64,000 nucleotides of DNA from the NCBI GenBank assembly GCA_947501935.1, contig CANMXU010000027.1, forward strand, positions 1 through 64,000, in the 5' to 3' direction. Of the stretch, positions 52,962 through 62,382 are shown piece by piece. How positions within the stretch are numbered: the first letter of the stretch is position 1; the number at the start of each line of letters is the position of its first letter. The DNA is from an uncultured Alteromonadaceae bacterium. Lineage in GTDB: Bacteria > Pseudomonadota > Gammaproteobacteria > Enterobacterales > Alteromonadaceae. The notes under the pieces are model-generated. The model did not search any database, had not been told where the DNA came from, and saw nothing but the letters and a program-made list of their open reading frames with translations. The position numbers were made by a program, and so were the translations under genes.

Positions 52962-53657
52962 GTGAATTATTTGGCCATTGATGCCTCAACCGAAGCCTGC
53001 TCAGTCTCGTTAGTTTACCAAGGTAAGCTAGAAAGCCGTTTTGAACTTTGCCCACAATCTCACAGCATTGTATTGTTGCCTATGGTTGATGAAATATTAA
53101 AAGCGGCTAATTGTCAACTTAGTGATTTAGACGGCTTGATTTATGGCCAAGGCCCAGGCAGTTTTACCGGTGTACGTATTGGTATAGGTGTGGCACAAGG
53201 TTTAGCGTTTGCCGCCGATTTACCCGTAGTTGGGGTTTCAACCCTACAAGCTATGGCGCAGCAAGCGTTTAGAAAACATCAACAAACGCAAGTGGTTGCA
53301 GCAATTGACGCTAGAATGTCAGAAGTGTATACCAACGGTTTTACCTTATCTGATGATGGTTTGATGGGAGCTGAAAACGCTGATGCAGTAATACCGCCAC
53401 AGAATATGGCTGCTCATTACCAAGCATTAATTGGTGCTTCTTATGGCGTTGGTACTGGCTGGGATGCGTATAAAGAGCAGTTAACTTTAGCGAAAAGTAA
53501 CCCTGATACGCCAGATATTTTATATCCTGATGCCCTTGATATGTTAACTATTGGTGAAAAGTTATTTGCTCAAGGTAAAGGCGTAACAGCAGAACAAGCA
53601 CAACCTGTATATGTGCGTGATACCGTTTCATGGAAAAAATTGCCAGGTAAAGAGTAA
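52962..53657 (+). CDS. tsaB: tRNA threonylcarbamoyladenosine biosynthesis protein TsaB
   Basis: TsaB partners TsaD and TsaE in making t6A37 of tRNA. The 231-residue protein equals the E. coli length. It begins MNYLAIDASTEACSVSL and has the GQGPGSFTGVRIGIGVAQGLA motif typical of TsaB. The start is GTG at 52962. The frame is open upstream to an ATG at 52815, but that extra stretch is encoded by the MITE-like element and is not part of the family. It follows yoaA as in E. coli. Confidence 0.95.
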   Translation: MNYLAIDASTEACSVSLVYQGKLESRFELCPQSHSIVLLPMVDEILKAANCQLSDLDGLIYGQGPGSFTGVRIGIGVAQGLAFAADLPVVGVSTLQAMAQQAFRKHQQTQVVAAIDARMSEVYTNGFTLSDDGLMGAENADAVIPPQNMAAHYQALIGASYGVGTGWDAYKEQLTLAKSNPDTPDILYPDALDMLTIGEKLFAQGKGVTAEQAQPVYVRDTVSWKKLPGKE

Positions 53658-53711
53658 GTTAAATACATCTTTAAACTTGGCGCTTTGAGAAAAGTTTGTT
53701 AAATTAAAACT

Positions 53712-54056
53712 ATGCAAGTTTCACATACAGCTTCGGCTTTACAAGCCCCGCAAAAGGTAAACCAACAAACGCAGCCTTCTAGTAAGACTGCGTCTTTGTC
53801 TGTTGAGCAAGAAAAACAGCAAAAGTCGAAGCAACAAAATCGTTTCGACGTTGACGAGCAGGCGCTAATACTTGCTAAACAAAGTCGAGATCTGAATTCA
53901 TCATCTACTTCTCGTCAAGGCTTTCAGTCAAAGCATGCTGACTATGACCAGCCTTCGCAGCATAACCAAACTGCGGTATCTACTTATCAAAGCGTTAGTA
54001 ATTTAAGCCAACGCGAAAACATTCAACAAATCTTTGGAGTCGACTTACTTGCCTGA
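53712..54056 (+). CDS. Gln/Ser-rich small protein of unknown function
   Basis: I do not recognise this 114-residue protein. It is low in complexity, rich in Gln, Ser and Lys, with no membrane helix or signal peptide, and probably disordered. A short ordered tail (REIQQIF-like: NIQQIFGVDLLA) may be a binding motif. It lies 54 bases after tsaB and overlaps the start of the M50-like gene by eight bases, with that gene's Shine-Dalgarno inside it. The overlap suggests real, coupled translation. It has a weak ribosome binding site of its own. Confidence 0.6.
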   Translation: MQVSHTASALQAPQKVNQQTQPSSKTASLSVEQEKQQKSKQQNRFDVDEQALILAKQSRDLNSSSTSRQGFQSKHADYDQPSQHNQTAVSTYQSVSNLSQRENIQQIFGVDLLA

Positions 54057-54705
54057 GTCTCGTTCTAGGTTTAGTAAAAAAACTCAGTTTTGGTTATTCT
54101 TACTTGCCGCATTAATTGTTCACCAACTTCCTTTTATTTCAATACCTTTTAAGTGGTTAGAGAGTTATTTTCACGAAATTAGTCATGGTTTAGCAGCGCT
54201 TATTAGTGGTGGAAGTATTGTTAAAATACAACTTTTCCCTAATGGTGCTGGTTTATGTACTACACGTGGCGGCTCTGGTTTTTTAATCAGCTTTATGGGG
54301 TATGCAGGCGCGAGCATTTGGGGAGCTATTATTTTTTCAATTGCTGCGGTTAACCGACGCTTAGCCTTCATATTTACCAGTTTATTGATCGCCTTGTTTG
54401 TTGTTTGCTTAATATTTTGGGTGCGTGACCTTCTCACCTTGATTATTGTTGGCCTATTATTAGTACTGTTTGTTTTACCTTATAAATTTAAAAAATTACA
54501 TTACCTACAACCGCTACTACAATTAACCGGCATGATGGTGTTGTTAAACAGCTTATATAGCCCATTACACTTATTTGATGGCCGCTCAATTGGCGACGGC
54601 GCCGCTTTAGCTGAACTTACCTTCTTACCAGAATTGTTTTGGGTGGCATTGTGGCTCGCTATTGCTATGCTTTCTTTATATACGCTTAGTAAAAAACAAA
54701 AGTAA
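54049..54705 (+). CDS. M50-family (site-2-protease-like) membrane metallopeptidase
   Basis: The 218-residue membrane protein has about six helices and the zinc motif HEISH in YFHEISHGLAALISGG (about residues 42-58). A second motif LFDGRSIGDGAALAEL late in the chain is where M50B-like proteins carry the third metal ligand Asp. It probably cleaves or binds substrates in or near the inner membrane; the substrate is unknown. The start is taken as TTG at 54049, nine bases after ggag. A TTG at 54034 is the alternative. Confidence 0.78.
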   Translation: MPESRSRFSKKTQFWLFLLAALIVHQLPFISIPFKWLESYFHEISHGLAALISGGSIVKIQLFPNGAGLCTTRGGSGFLISFMGYAGASIWGAIIFSIAAVNRRLAFIFTSLLIALFVVCLIFWVRDLLTLIIVGLLLVLFVLPYKFKKLHYLQPLLQLTGMMVLLNSLYSPLHLFDGRSIGDGAALAELTFLPELFWVALWLAIAMLSLYTLSKKQK

Positions 54706-54743
54706 AACAATTACGAACAATAGCACTGCACGAGGTTGGTTGA

Positions 54744-55595
54744 ATGACGGTTGATGTTGAAGAAATTTGCTATGATATTGGCCCATTGTCAATTCATGGT
54801 TTAGCCTGTGGTAATGACGAAGACGACATTGTTCTGTGTTTACACGGCTGGCTAGATAACGCTGCCAGCTTTCTTCCCTTGATGCCTTACATTAAAAACA
54901 AACGTGTGATCGCCATTGATTGGGTAGGGCATGGCTTTTCTACTCACCGAAGTGATGATGCCCATTATCACTTTATTGACTGGGTTTATGATCTACTGCA
55001 GTTATTTGAACTTAACAATTGGTCTAATATAGACATTGTTGCTCATTCTATGGGCGGGATGATTGCATCTGCGTTTAGCGCCGCCTTTCCTGAAAAAGTG
55101 AAGTCATTAACTTTATTAGACTCTATCGGTTTTATCAGCGCTAAAGCAGAGCAAACAACTGACCAATTACGCCAAGGCATGTTGAGTCGATTAAAAGGGC
55201 GCAAGAAACAAAAAAATTGCCACCCAAGTCAAGACTCTGCCATTAATGCGCGGGTTGCCGTCTCTGATTTAAATTACCAGCAAGCAGAAATAATAGTAAA
55301 GCGTGGTTTGGTTAAACAAGCAGATGGCTACATTTGGCGAGCCGACAGCCGGCTAAGAATGACATCCCCTTATCGGTTAACGTTTGCACAAGCACAGCAA
55401 TTTGTGAAAGATATTAAACTGCCTGTACAGTTAATATATGGTGAAAATGGTATGGACATGGTCACCATAGGTATTGAAAATTATGAGCCTTTATTTGCTG
55501 ATTTTGCCCGTCACCAGTTACCCGGCGGACATCACTTTCATATGGAACAGCCTGAGCAAACAGCTGAGTTAATTCAACGATTTATCAGTAACTAG
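54744..55595 (+). CDS. Alpha/beta-fold hydrolase
   Basis: The 283-residue cytoplasmic protein has the alpha/beta-hydrolase pattern: oxyanion region LHGWLDNAASF (about 34-44), nucleophile Ser102 in AHSMGGMIAS, and a C-terminal His in PGGHHFHMEQP. A helical cap (about 140-180) follows the core. The substrate cannot be told from sequence. It lies 38 bases after the M50-like gene on the same strand and before fadD, so a role in ester or lipid metabolism is possible but inferred. Confidence 0.85.
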   Translation: MTVDVEEICYDIGPLSIHGLACGNDEDDIVLCLHGWLDNAASFLPLMPYIKNKRVIAIDWVGHGFSTHRSDDAHYHFIDWVYDLLQLFELNNWSNIDIVAHSMGGMIASAFSAAFPEKVKSLTLLDSIGFISAKAEQTTDQLRQGMLSRLKGRKKQKNCHPSQDSAINARVAVSDLNYQQAEIIVKRGLVKQADGYIWRADSRLRMTSPYRLTFAQAQQFVKDIKLPVQLIYGENGMDMVTIGIENYEPLFADFARHQLPGGHHFHMEQPEQTAELIQRFISN

Positions 55596-55805
55596 TAGCT
55601 AAAAGCTACGAAAATTAGAGTAAAACACCTTAAATGTAAGTTTTCTACAAGCAGTAGTGAAAAATTTACAGTAAAAATTTGTTAAACGATTAAAACAGTT
55701 GTTTGATTATTTGTTCTGTGGTTCAATCAGTGAAATTTGATAAAAATCAGCGCAACTATTATTAAAAACAACAGCGCTAAATAATGTAAATTAGAGGAGA
55801 GTATT

Positions 55806-57461
55806 GTGGGAAAAATTTGGCTTGAGAAAAGTTACCCGCCCGGCGTGCCATTTGAAATTGATCCAGACAAGTACAGCTCAATTGTTGAGATGTTTACCAA
55901 ATACACTCAACAATATGCTCAACGAACCGCCTTTATTAATATGGGCGCAGAAATTTCTTATCAGCAATTAGCCGAGCAAGCCACAGATTTCGCTGCGTAT
56001 TTGCAAAATGAATTAGGCCTTAAAAAGGGCGATAAATTTGCCATTATGGTCCCCAATACTTTGCAATATCCTATTGCTTTGTTCGGTGCATTAATGGCGG
56101 GGCTGACTGTCGTTAATGTAAATCCACTTTATACTGCCCGCGAATTAGAGCATCAATTAACAGATTCCGGCACTAAAGCAATGTTAATTATTGAAAACTT
56201 TGCTCATACCCTTGAAGAAGTTATCGATAATACTCCGGTTGAGCATGTTATTTTAACTTCGCTTGGCGACCGACTTAGCACGATTAAAGGTGGCTTGGTT
56301 AACTTCGTAGTAAAATACGTTAAAAAAATGGTTCCCGCTTTTAACTTACCTAATGCGATACGATTCAACCAAGTAATGACCAAAGGGCAAAGCCTGACTT
56401 TCACACCTGTGGATATTAACGGTGAAGACTTAGCTTTTTTACAGTATACCGGTGGTACTACTGGGGTTTCAAAAGGTGCAATGCTGACTCACCGCAATAT
56501 GGTTGCCAACTTAGAGCAAGCAAAAGCCGCGATTAAACCTTTATTAAAAGAAGGCGAAGAGTTAATTGTTACGGCGTTGCCTTTGTATCATATCTTTGCA
56601 TTAACGGCTAACTGCCTAACTTTTATAACGTTAGGTGGTACTAACTTACTGATCACTAACCCTAGGGATATGGCGGGATTTGTTAAAGAGTTAGCTAAAT
56701 ACCCGTTTACCGCGATCACTGGAGTAAATACCTTATTTAATGGTTTGTTAAATACTCCTGGTTTTAAAGACTTAGATTTTAAAACTTTGAAAATGTCACT
56801 TGGTGGCGGTATGGCGGTACAGCGACCAGTTGCAGAGCGCTGGCAAAACGTTACAGGAACACGACTATTAGAAGGTTATGGTTTAACTGAATGTGCGCCA
56901 ATGGTGACAATTAGTCCATATAACTTAGTGAGCTATGATGGTAGTATTGGAATTCCCGCATCATCAACAGATATTCGCATTGTCAAAGACGACGGTAGCG
57001 ATGCTGAAATTGGTGAGCCGGGCGAAATGTGGGTTAAAGGTCCACAAGTAATGAAAGGTTACTATAATCGCCAAGAAGCGACTGATGAAATATTAAAAGA
57101 TGGTTGGTTAGCAACTGGTGATGTTGCTGAAATGGATTTTAAAGGCTTCTTTAAAATTGTAGATCGCAAAAAAGATATGATCATTGTTTCAGGTTTTAAT
57201 GTTTTCCCTAATGAGATTGAAGAAGTGCTGATGATGCACGAAGGGATATTAGAAGCGGCAGCCGTTGGTGTTCCACATGAAGCATGCGGAGAAGTAGTGA
57301 AAATATTTGTCGTTTGTAAGCAAGGTAAAATTGATGAAAAGGAATTAATTGGCCATTGTCGTGATAACTTAACTAATTATAAAGTGCCTAAAATTATCGA
57401 ATATCGTGACGAATTACCAAAAACCAATGTCGGTAAAATTCTTCGACGAGAGTTAAGATAG
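55806..57461 (+). CDS. fadD: Long-chain fatty acid-CoA ligase
   Basis: FadD activates long-chain fatty acids with ATP and CoA, coupled to uptake. The 551-residue protein has the AMP-binding motif YTGGTTGVSKGAMLTH, the GYGLTECAPM motif, the LATGDVAEMD hinge and the C-terminal Lys region KTNVGKILRREL. The fatty acid signature DGWLATGDVAEM...GFFKIVDRKKDMI is intact. The start is GTG with gaggaga upstream. The yoaA-tsaB-...-fadD neighbourhood resembles E. coli. No obvious FadR operator is visible upstream. Confidence 0.96.
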   Translation: MGKIWLEKSYPPGVPFEIDPDKYSSIVEMFTKYTQQYAQRTAFINMGAEISYQQLAEQATDFAAYLQNELGLKKGDKFAIMVPNTLQYPIALFGALMAGLTVVNVNPLYTARELEHQLTDSGTKAMLIIENFAHTLEEVIDNTPVEHVILTSLGDRLSTIKGGLVNFVVKYVKKMVPAFNLPNAIRFNQVMTKGQSLTFTPVDINGEDLAFLQYTGGTTGVSKGAMLTHRNMVANLEQAKAAIKPLLKEGEELIVTALPLYHIFALTANCLTFITLGGTNLLITNPRDMAGFVKELAKYPFTAITGVNTLFNGLLNTPGFKDLDFKTLKMSLGGGMAVQRPVAERWQNVTGTRLLEGYGLTECAPMVTISPYNLVSYDGSIGIPASSTDIRIVKDDGSDAEIGEPGEMWVKGPQVMKGYYNRQEATDEILKDGWLATGDVAEMDFKGFFKIVDRKKDMIIVSGFNVFPNEIEEVLMMHEGILEAAAVGVPHEACGEVVKIFVVCKQGKIDEKELIGHCRDNLTNYKVPKIIEYRDELPKTNVGKILRRELR

Positions 57462-57514
57462 AATAAGCTGAAAGTTCAACGCGATAAGCTAGCAAATAAT
57501 ATAGTTAATTAGCA

Positions 57515-57553
57515 TAAAAAAGCGACTTGGGTTATCCCTCGTCGTTTTTTTTT
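57515..57553. terminator. Terminator between convergent fadD and yciK
   Basis: An A-tract followed by agcgac pairs with gtcgtttttttt (one G-T pair), and the inner ggg/ccc can extend the stem. T on both strands fits bidirectional use. Confidence 0.7.
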
Positions 57554-57580
57554 ATTTTTAAGTATTCAAACTATTAATGC

Positions 57581-58318
57581 CTATTGAGCGTTAATTGTTT
57601 CACCTGTGGTTGCTTGGCTGTCATCACTCATTAAATATACATATAGCTGCATAATATCTTCTGGTGTTGCTAGGTTTGTTTTATCTTCAGCAGGATAAGC
57701 ACTGGCACGCATTTTTGTTTGTGTAGCGCCTGGGTTAATCGCATTACAACGCAAAGACGAGTTTTCATATTCATCAGCAATAACTTGCATCATGCCTTCG
57801 GTGGCGAATTTTGAAATGCTATAAGCACCCCAAAATGCACGACCTTTATGGCCAACACCCGATGAAGTAAATACTAATGAAGCTTTGTCTGCTTTTAGTA
57901 GTGTAGGGATCAAAGCTTGCGCCATTAAAAATTGCGCAGTAACGTTTACTTGCATTACGTCTTGCCAAATTTGCTCATGAATTTGCGTGAACGGATTCAA
58001 CTCACCAAGCATTGAAGCATTTAATAATGCGCCGTCAAGTTTGCCAAATTGGTCGGCAATAGTAGACGACATATCAATATAATTCTGCTTGGTCGCACCT
58101 TTCATATCTAAGGGGATAATTGCAGGCTCTGGCGCACCTAAAGCAACAATTTCATCGTAAACCGCTTCTAATTTTTTAACTGTTTTACCAAGTAAAATTA
58201 CCGTAGCACCTAAGTTGGCGTATGTTAAGGCCGCTTGTCGACCAATGCCGTCTCCTGCACCGGTGATCAAAATGGTTTTATTTTCTAGGCTGTTATCTTT
58301 TATTTGATATTCGAACAT
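57581..58318 (-). CDS. yciK: Short-chain dehydrogenase of the YciK family
   Basis: The 245-residue oxidoreductase has the NAD(P)-binding glycine motif TGAGDGIGRQAA (about 20-31), the NAS segment in LLNASML, and the catalytic Ser-Tyr-Lys set with YSISK. The VWQDVMQVNV-like segment (IWQDVMQVNVTAQFLMAQAL) and KFATEGMMQVIADEY closely follow E. coli YciK. The substrate is not established. It is divergent from the lipase gene. The yciK-sohB pairing seen in E. coli is kept here with the lipase between them. Confidence 0.92.
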   Translation of the reverse strand: MFEYQIKDNSLENKTILITGAGDGIGRQAALTYANLGATVILLGKTVKKLEAVYDEIVALGAPEPAIIPLDMKGATKQNYIDMSSTIADQFGKLDGALLNASMLGELNPFTQIHEQIWQDVMQVNVTAQFLMAQALIPTLLKADKASLVFTSSGVGHKGRAFWGAYSISKFATEGMMQVIADEYENSSLRCNAINPGATQTKMRASAYPAEDKTNLATPEDIMQLYVYLMSDDSQATTGETINAQ

Positions 58319-58568
58319 GAAAAGTATCTGTCAATTTTTGATATCGCTAATTCTACTCTGTGACTGCTTAACTGACGAGTGAAAATTTAAATTAGAGCTA
58401 CAATTAATTAATAAATACACGAAGAAATCAAAAAAAGGCTAGCGCAATGAATAATCTTGGGTTAAGTTTAACTGGTCTAACGAGTTAGTGTTGCGTAACT
58501 AAAATACAACAAAATGCCATTAACGTTACTGATATATACAAAAAATAGAATTATTCTGGGGAGGTATA

Positions 58569-61001
58569 ATGAACAAGCTAGTACTCAGCTTAGCTGTAAT
58601 TGGTGCATTAGGACTAAGTGCATGTGACAGTGAAACAATTGAAGATGTAACAAATGATACGGCAGATAATGACTCTGGCGTGGTGATTTCCGCAAGAGTG
58701 ATATTTGACCCTTCTAACGGGGTTCTGTCAGTTCCAAATGACATACTGTTTACCGATACACTTGATGGAACATTAAATATTCCTGTGGATGACGAGGAAG
58801 ATTTCTCTGATCCACAAAATGCGCTGAATGTGCTTGATGGCTGGTCAACACAGAACCCATTTGTACTTGATATTGGTTTTCCAGAGGGCGTTTCCTTAGA
58901 TGGAAACTCAGTATTTAACCCATCATCAGTACGTATTTTTGAAGCGATTATGGGCGGAGGTGCTGATGAATGTGCCACAGTCACTCGTGGCTTAGCCTGT
59001 AAAGTTGTGGGTGAACTTGCTTATACCACCGATTTTATTACGCAAAAATCAGGTAAAAGTGTTGCTGTTATTCCACTTAAACCGTTAAAACCAGCCACGA
59101 CTTATCTTTTGGTGATGACGGATAACTTACTTGATGATCGTGGTACTGCTATTGCTGGTTCAACAACCTACGAGTTAGTTCAGCAAGATATTGCCACCAA
59201 GCCTTTAGGTAGTGATTCTCAATTGGCTTTACAAGGGGCTATTAATAGTTATGAAGCGGCAGTTGTTAGTGCCGGTGTTGATAAAGAATCTATTATCTAC
59301 TCAATGGCGATGACCACGCAATCTGTTGGTACGGTGTTAGGTGTAACTAAGCAGCTATTAGCTACAGGGCTTGACCCAGAGCCTGCTAATGTTGTAGTGC
59401 CATTACCTGTTATTGTGGTTGCAGACGCTGGCATGAGTGTTGCTGAAAAACTAATTGAAGAGGGTATATTATCTGATGAGAATCCAGCTCACGAACCGTT
59501 AATTAATTTACACCAAGCTGCTACTTTAAGTACCGGTACTATTACCTTACCTTATTATTTAAGTGCGCCTGATGCTGAAAATCAAACAGCACCTTTAAAT
59601 ACGTGGTGGAAAGCGCGTTGTGACTCAGGTGCTATGCTAGCGGGCTTAGCAGCTAGTAACCCTAGTGCGATTCCTGAAGCACCAATAAGTCCAAATGATG
59701 GTTTTTGCATGGCATTTGGCTTACGTGACCTTGGTATTGATGCTGAGCGCAACTTAACTAAATTTAACCCTATTCCTGTTGCTACCACGGCTAACACCCT
59801 AGAAGTGCAAGTGACAGTTCCGGATTTAGCGACAGTGAACTTCATTCGCGCAAACTTAGCAAAACCACTAGATCCAATTGAAGAACCTGAAGGCGGCTGG
59901 CCAGTCGTTATTTTAGCTCATGGTATTCCTATGGTGAAAGAGCAAATGCTACTGACTACGGGTAGTTTAGCTTTACAAGGCTTAGCCACTATTGCTATTG
60001 ATCACCCACTACACGGGAGTCGTGGTTATGGCCCTATGAATGCTGCAATTGACCCGTTAGCCTATATGAACTTAGCTAGCTTACCAACGCTGCGTGACAA
60101 TTTGCGCCAAAGTGTTACAGATTTGTTGGGGTTACGTTTTGGCATTAACTTTTTAGCAGGTGCTAATATAGATAAATCAAGAGTTCACTTTTTAGGACAG
60201 TCATTAGGCGCTATAACTGGAGTTGATTTTTTATCTTTAACCAATAGCCCAATTGCAGGAGCACCCGAGCAAGTAAATGCAATGTTTAAGGTACAGGCGT
60301 CGACCTTGTCAGTACCTGTGCAAGGTTTAGCGCATGCGTTATTAGAGTCATTAAGTTTTGGCGATTTATTAAAAGCCAATGTAGCTATGGCTGGCTCAGA
60401 AGATCTTGTCGCTGCCGTTATGGCAGCTGCAGCTCAAGCTGGCATTGAACCTAATGGCGATGGCTGGAATGATTTAGTTGTTCAAGTTTACCTAGCTTCT
60501 TTGCAGCAGTTAACGGAGCAAGAACTAGCTGATCTTAATGGCGTGTTTAGTCAGTTTGCTTTTGCAGCGCAGACCATGCTTGACTCTGGAGACCCAACTA
60601 ATTATGCATTAGCACTTGCTGCCAATGAAACACCTTTACATGTTATTGAAATTGTCGGTGGCTTAGATCTTGGTGATGCTGGAGTTAATGGCCCAGACCG
60701 CTTATACCCGAATCAAGCTTCATCAATGCCATTAGGTGGAACTGAGCCGTTAATTACATTATTAGAACTTCCTCCTGTGTCGGCAACCGTTATAGAGCCG
60801 GAAAGCTTTATTTCAGCCGCAGTTCGCTTTGTTGGTGGTGATCACTCATCATTATTTTCACCGTTACCGACTGTTACTTCGCCTGATGCAGCAGTAAGTG
60901 CCCGAGCAACTCAAGAAATGCAAACACAGGTAGCTTATTATTTATCGAGTAATGGTCATATATTACCGATAACGGATACCCCTTTAGTTTTAGCTAACTA
61001 A
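58569..61001 (+). CDS. VolA/Pla-1/cef-type lipase lipoprotein
   Basis: The 810-residue protein has a lipoprotein signal peptide with lipobox LSAC (Cys at about residue 19). An N-terminal region follows, then a large alpha/beta-hydrolase domain with the nucleophile Ser545 in LGQSLGAITG and the preceding VILAHGIPMVKEQM oxyanion-type loop. A late GGDHSSLFSP segment probably provides the catalytic His. This layout fits the VolA/Pla-1/cef family; Vibrio VolA is a surface-exposed lysophospholipase that feeds fatty acids to the cell. Position near fadD suits that. The residue after Cys is Asp, an inner-membrane retention signal in E. coli, which is odd for a surface enzyme. The ATG follows ggggaggt. 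Confidence 0.86.
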   Translation: MNKLVLSLAVIGALGLSACDSETIEDVTNDTADNDSGVVISARVIFDPSNGVLSVPNDILFTDTLDGTLNIPVDDEEDFSDPQNALNVLDGWSTQNPFVLDIGFPEGVSLDGNSVFNPSSVRIFEAIMGGGADECATVTRGLACKVVGELAYTTDFITQKSGKSVAVIPLKPLKPATTYLLVMTDNLLDDRGTAIAGSTTYELVQQDIATKPLGSDSQLALQGAINSYEAAVVSAGVDKESIIYSMAMTTQSVGTVLGVTKQLLATGLDPEPANVVVPLPVIVVADAGMSVAEKLIEEGILSDENPAHEPLINLHQAATLSTGTITLPYYLSAPDAENQTAPLNTWWKARCDSGAMLAGLAASNPSAIPEAPISPNDGFCMAFGLRDLGIDAERNLTKFNPIPVATTANTLEVQVTVPDLATVNFIRANLAKPLDPIEEPEGGWPVVILAHGIPMVKEQMLLTTGSLALQGLATIAIDHPLHGSRGYGPMNAAIDPLAYMNLASLPTLRDNLRQSVTDLLGLRFGINFLAGANIDKSRVHFLGQSLGAITGVDFLSLTNSPIAGAPEQVNAMFKVQASTLSVPVQGLAHALLESLSFGDLLKANVAMAGSEDLVAAVMAAAAQAGIEPNGDGWNDLVVQVYLASLQQLTEQELADLNGVFSQFAFAAQTMLDSGDPTNYALALAANETPLHVIEIVGGLDLGDAGVNGPDRLYPNQASSMPLGGTEPLITLLELPPVSATVIEPESFISAAVRFVGGDHSSLFSPLPTVTSPDAAVSARATQEMQTQVAYYLSSNGHILPITDTPLVLAN

Positions 61002-61034
61002 TCCCGTTAATTTATATTTGCAGTAATAGTTACC

Positions 61035-61060
61035 AAGCCCTCTTTCGAGGGCTTTTTTAT
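61035..61060 (+). terminator. Intrinsic terminator after the lipase gene
   Basis: Stem aagccctc / gagggctt with loop tttc followed by T, 33 bases past the stop. Confidence 0.87.
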
Positions 61061-61149
61061 GTCCATTATCTGATAAAGGTTTATTTATTTAAATTGCTCC
61101 CCATATAATATGCTATACGCCCTACGGTGATATTGATGAAGTGAAGTTT

Positions 61150-61168
61150 CAATACCTAATTGGTATTG
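61150..61168. promoter_or_regulatory. Palindrome upstream of sohB
   Basis: caatacc and ggtattg flank a 5-base centre (taatt), 34 bases before the sohB start. It may be an operator or a small hairpin; no matching regulator is known to me. Confidence 0.4.
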
Positions 61169-61201
61169 GCCTTTACAGCGATTATTTTTAGGAGAGCACA
61201 G

Positions 61202-62257
61202 TTGGAATTTTTGTACGAATACGGGATGTTTTTAGCCAAAGCCGTAACTTTTGTAGTTGCCATTATTGCGATTATTGTTGCCATTACTTCAGCTGCGATG
61301 AAACAAGGCGGGAAAAAAGGCGAATTAGAAATTACCGATTTATCAGAGCAATATGCTGATATTGAAGAAGACTTTATTCATCACCTTCTAAGCAAAGAAG
61401 AGCTTAAAGAAAAAGAAAAGCAAGACAAAAAAGACGCAAAAATAAAAGCTAAAGAAGATAAAAAAGCGGCTAAAACCAAATCTACCGATGACGATAAAGA
61501 GACGCCAGCGCGTTTATTTGTGGTTGACTTTAAAGGTAGTATTGACGCGAAAGAAGTTAGTTCTTTACGCGAAGAAATTAGCGCAATTTTAACAGTAGCT
61601 ACACCTAAAGATGAAGTTTTTATTCGTTTAGAAAGTGGTGGTGGTATGGTGCATGGTTACGGCTTAGCGGCTTCACAACTTGATCGCATTCGCCAACATA
61701 ATATTCCATTAACCGCGTCAGTTGACAAAGTTGCAGCAAGTGGTGGTTATATGATGGCTTGTGTTGCCGATAAAATAATATCAGCGCCGTTTGCTATATT
61801 AGGCTCTATTGGTGTTATCGCCCAAGTACCTAATTTTAATAAACTATTAAAGAAAAATGATATTGATTATGAGCAGTTTACCGCGGGTGAATTTAAACGC
61901 ACCGTAACTATGTTTGGTGAAAACACTGACAAAGGCCGTGAAAAATTTGTTGAAGAATTAGAAGAAACTCATGTGTTATTTAAAGAGTTTGTTAGTGAAC
62001 ATCGTCCAAGCTTAGATGTTGCTAAAGTGGCAACTGGTGAGCATTGGTTTGGTTTGAAAGCGAAAGAGCTAGGTTTGGTAGATAACATTCAAACCAGTGA
62101 TGATTATTTGCAAGCAGCCAGTAAAGAGCAGAAGGTTATTTCAGTTAAATATGCAACCAAAAAAGGCTTAGCAGAAAAATTTTCAAAGGCAGCTTCTTTA
62201 TCTATTGAAAATGTAATTGGTAAAATTTGGCAAAACAACCGAATTTTCCCTAGCTAG
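61202..62257 (+). CDS. sohB: SohB, S49-family inner membrane protease
   Basis: SohB is a signal-peptide-peptidase-like serine protease of the inner membrane. The 351-residue protein, close to E. coli's length, has an N-terminal membrane helix (LYEYGMFLAKAVTFVVAI), a Lys-rich coiled segment (about 85-115), and the S49 domain with LESGGGMVHGYG, catalytic Ser in KVAASGGYMMACV, and FAILGSIGVIAQVPNF. The start is TTG at 61202, seven bases after ggag, giving the family N-terminus (E. coli MELLSEYG). In-frame codons further upstream are not family-like. Confidence 0.94.
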   Translation: MEFLYEYGMFLAKAVTFVVAIIAIIVAITSAAMKQGGKKGELEITDLSEQYADIEEDFIHHLLSKEELKEKEKQDKKDAKIKAKEDKKAAKTKSTDDDKETPARLFVVDFKGSIDAKEVSSLREEISAILTVATPKDEVFIRLESGGGMVHGYGLAASQLDRIRQHNIPLTASVDKVAASGGYMMACVADKIISAPFAILGSIGVIAQVPNFNKLLKKNDIDYEQFTAGEFKRTVTMFGENTDKGREKFVEELEETHVLFKEFVSEHRPSLDVAKVATGEHWFGLKAKELGLVDNIQTSDDYLQAASKEQKVISVKYATKKGLAEKFSKAASLSIENVIGKIWQNNRIFPS

Positions 62258-62317
62258 TTGATTATAAGTATAAGCAGCTCAGTATTCTGCGCTTATTAAA
62301 TTAAAAGCCTGAATATA

Positions 62318-62350
62318 AAAAATGCCCGTTATTCACTAACGGGCATTTTT
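62318..62350. terminator. Bidirectional terminator between sohB and symporter gene
   Basis: A perfect 14-bp stem aaaaatgcccgtta / taacgggcattttt with loop ttcac serves both convergent genes. Confidence 0.9.
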
Positions 62351-62382
62351 ATATCTATCAATATAATAACCAGTAATGTGGC

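Noticed and set aside
55596..55805. FadR or PsrA operator upstream of fadD
   Set aside because: No palindrome resembling the known FadR consensus is visible in the 210-base gap.
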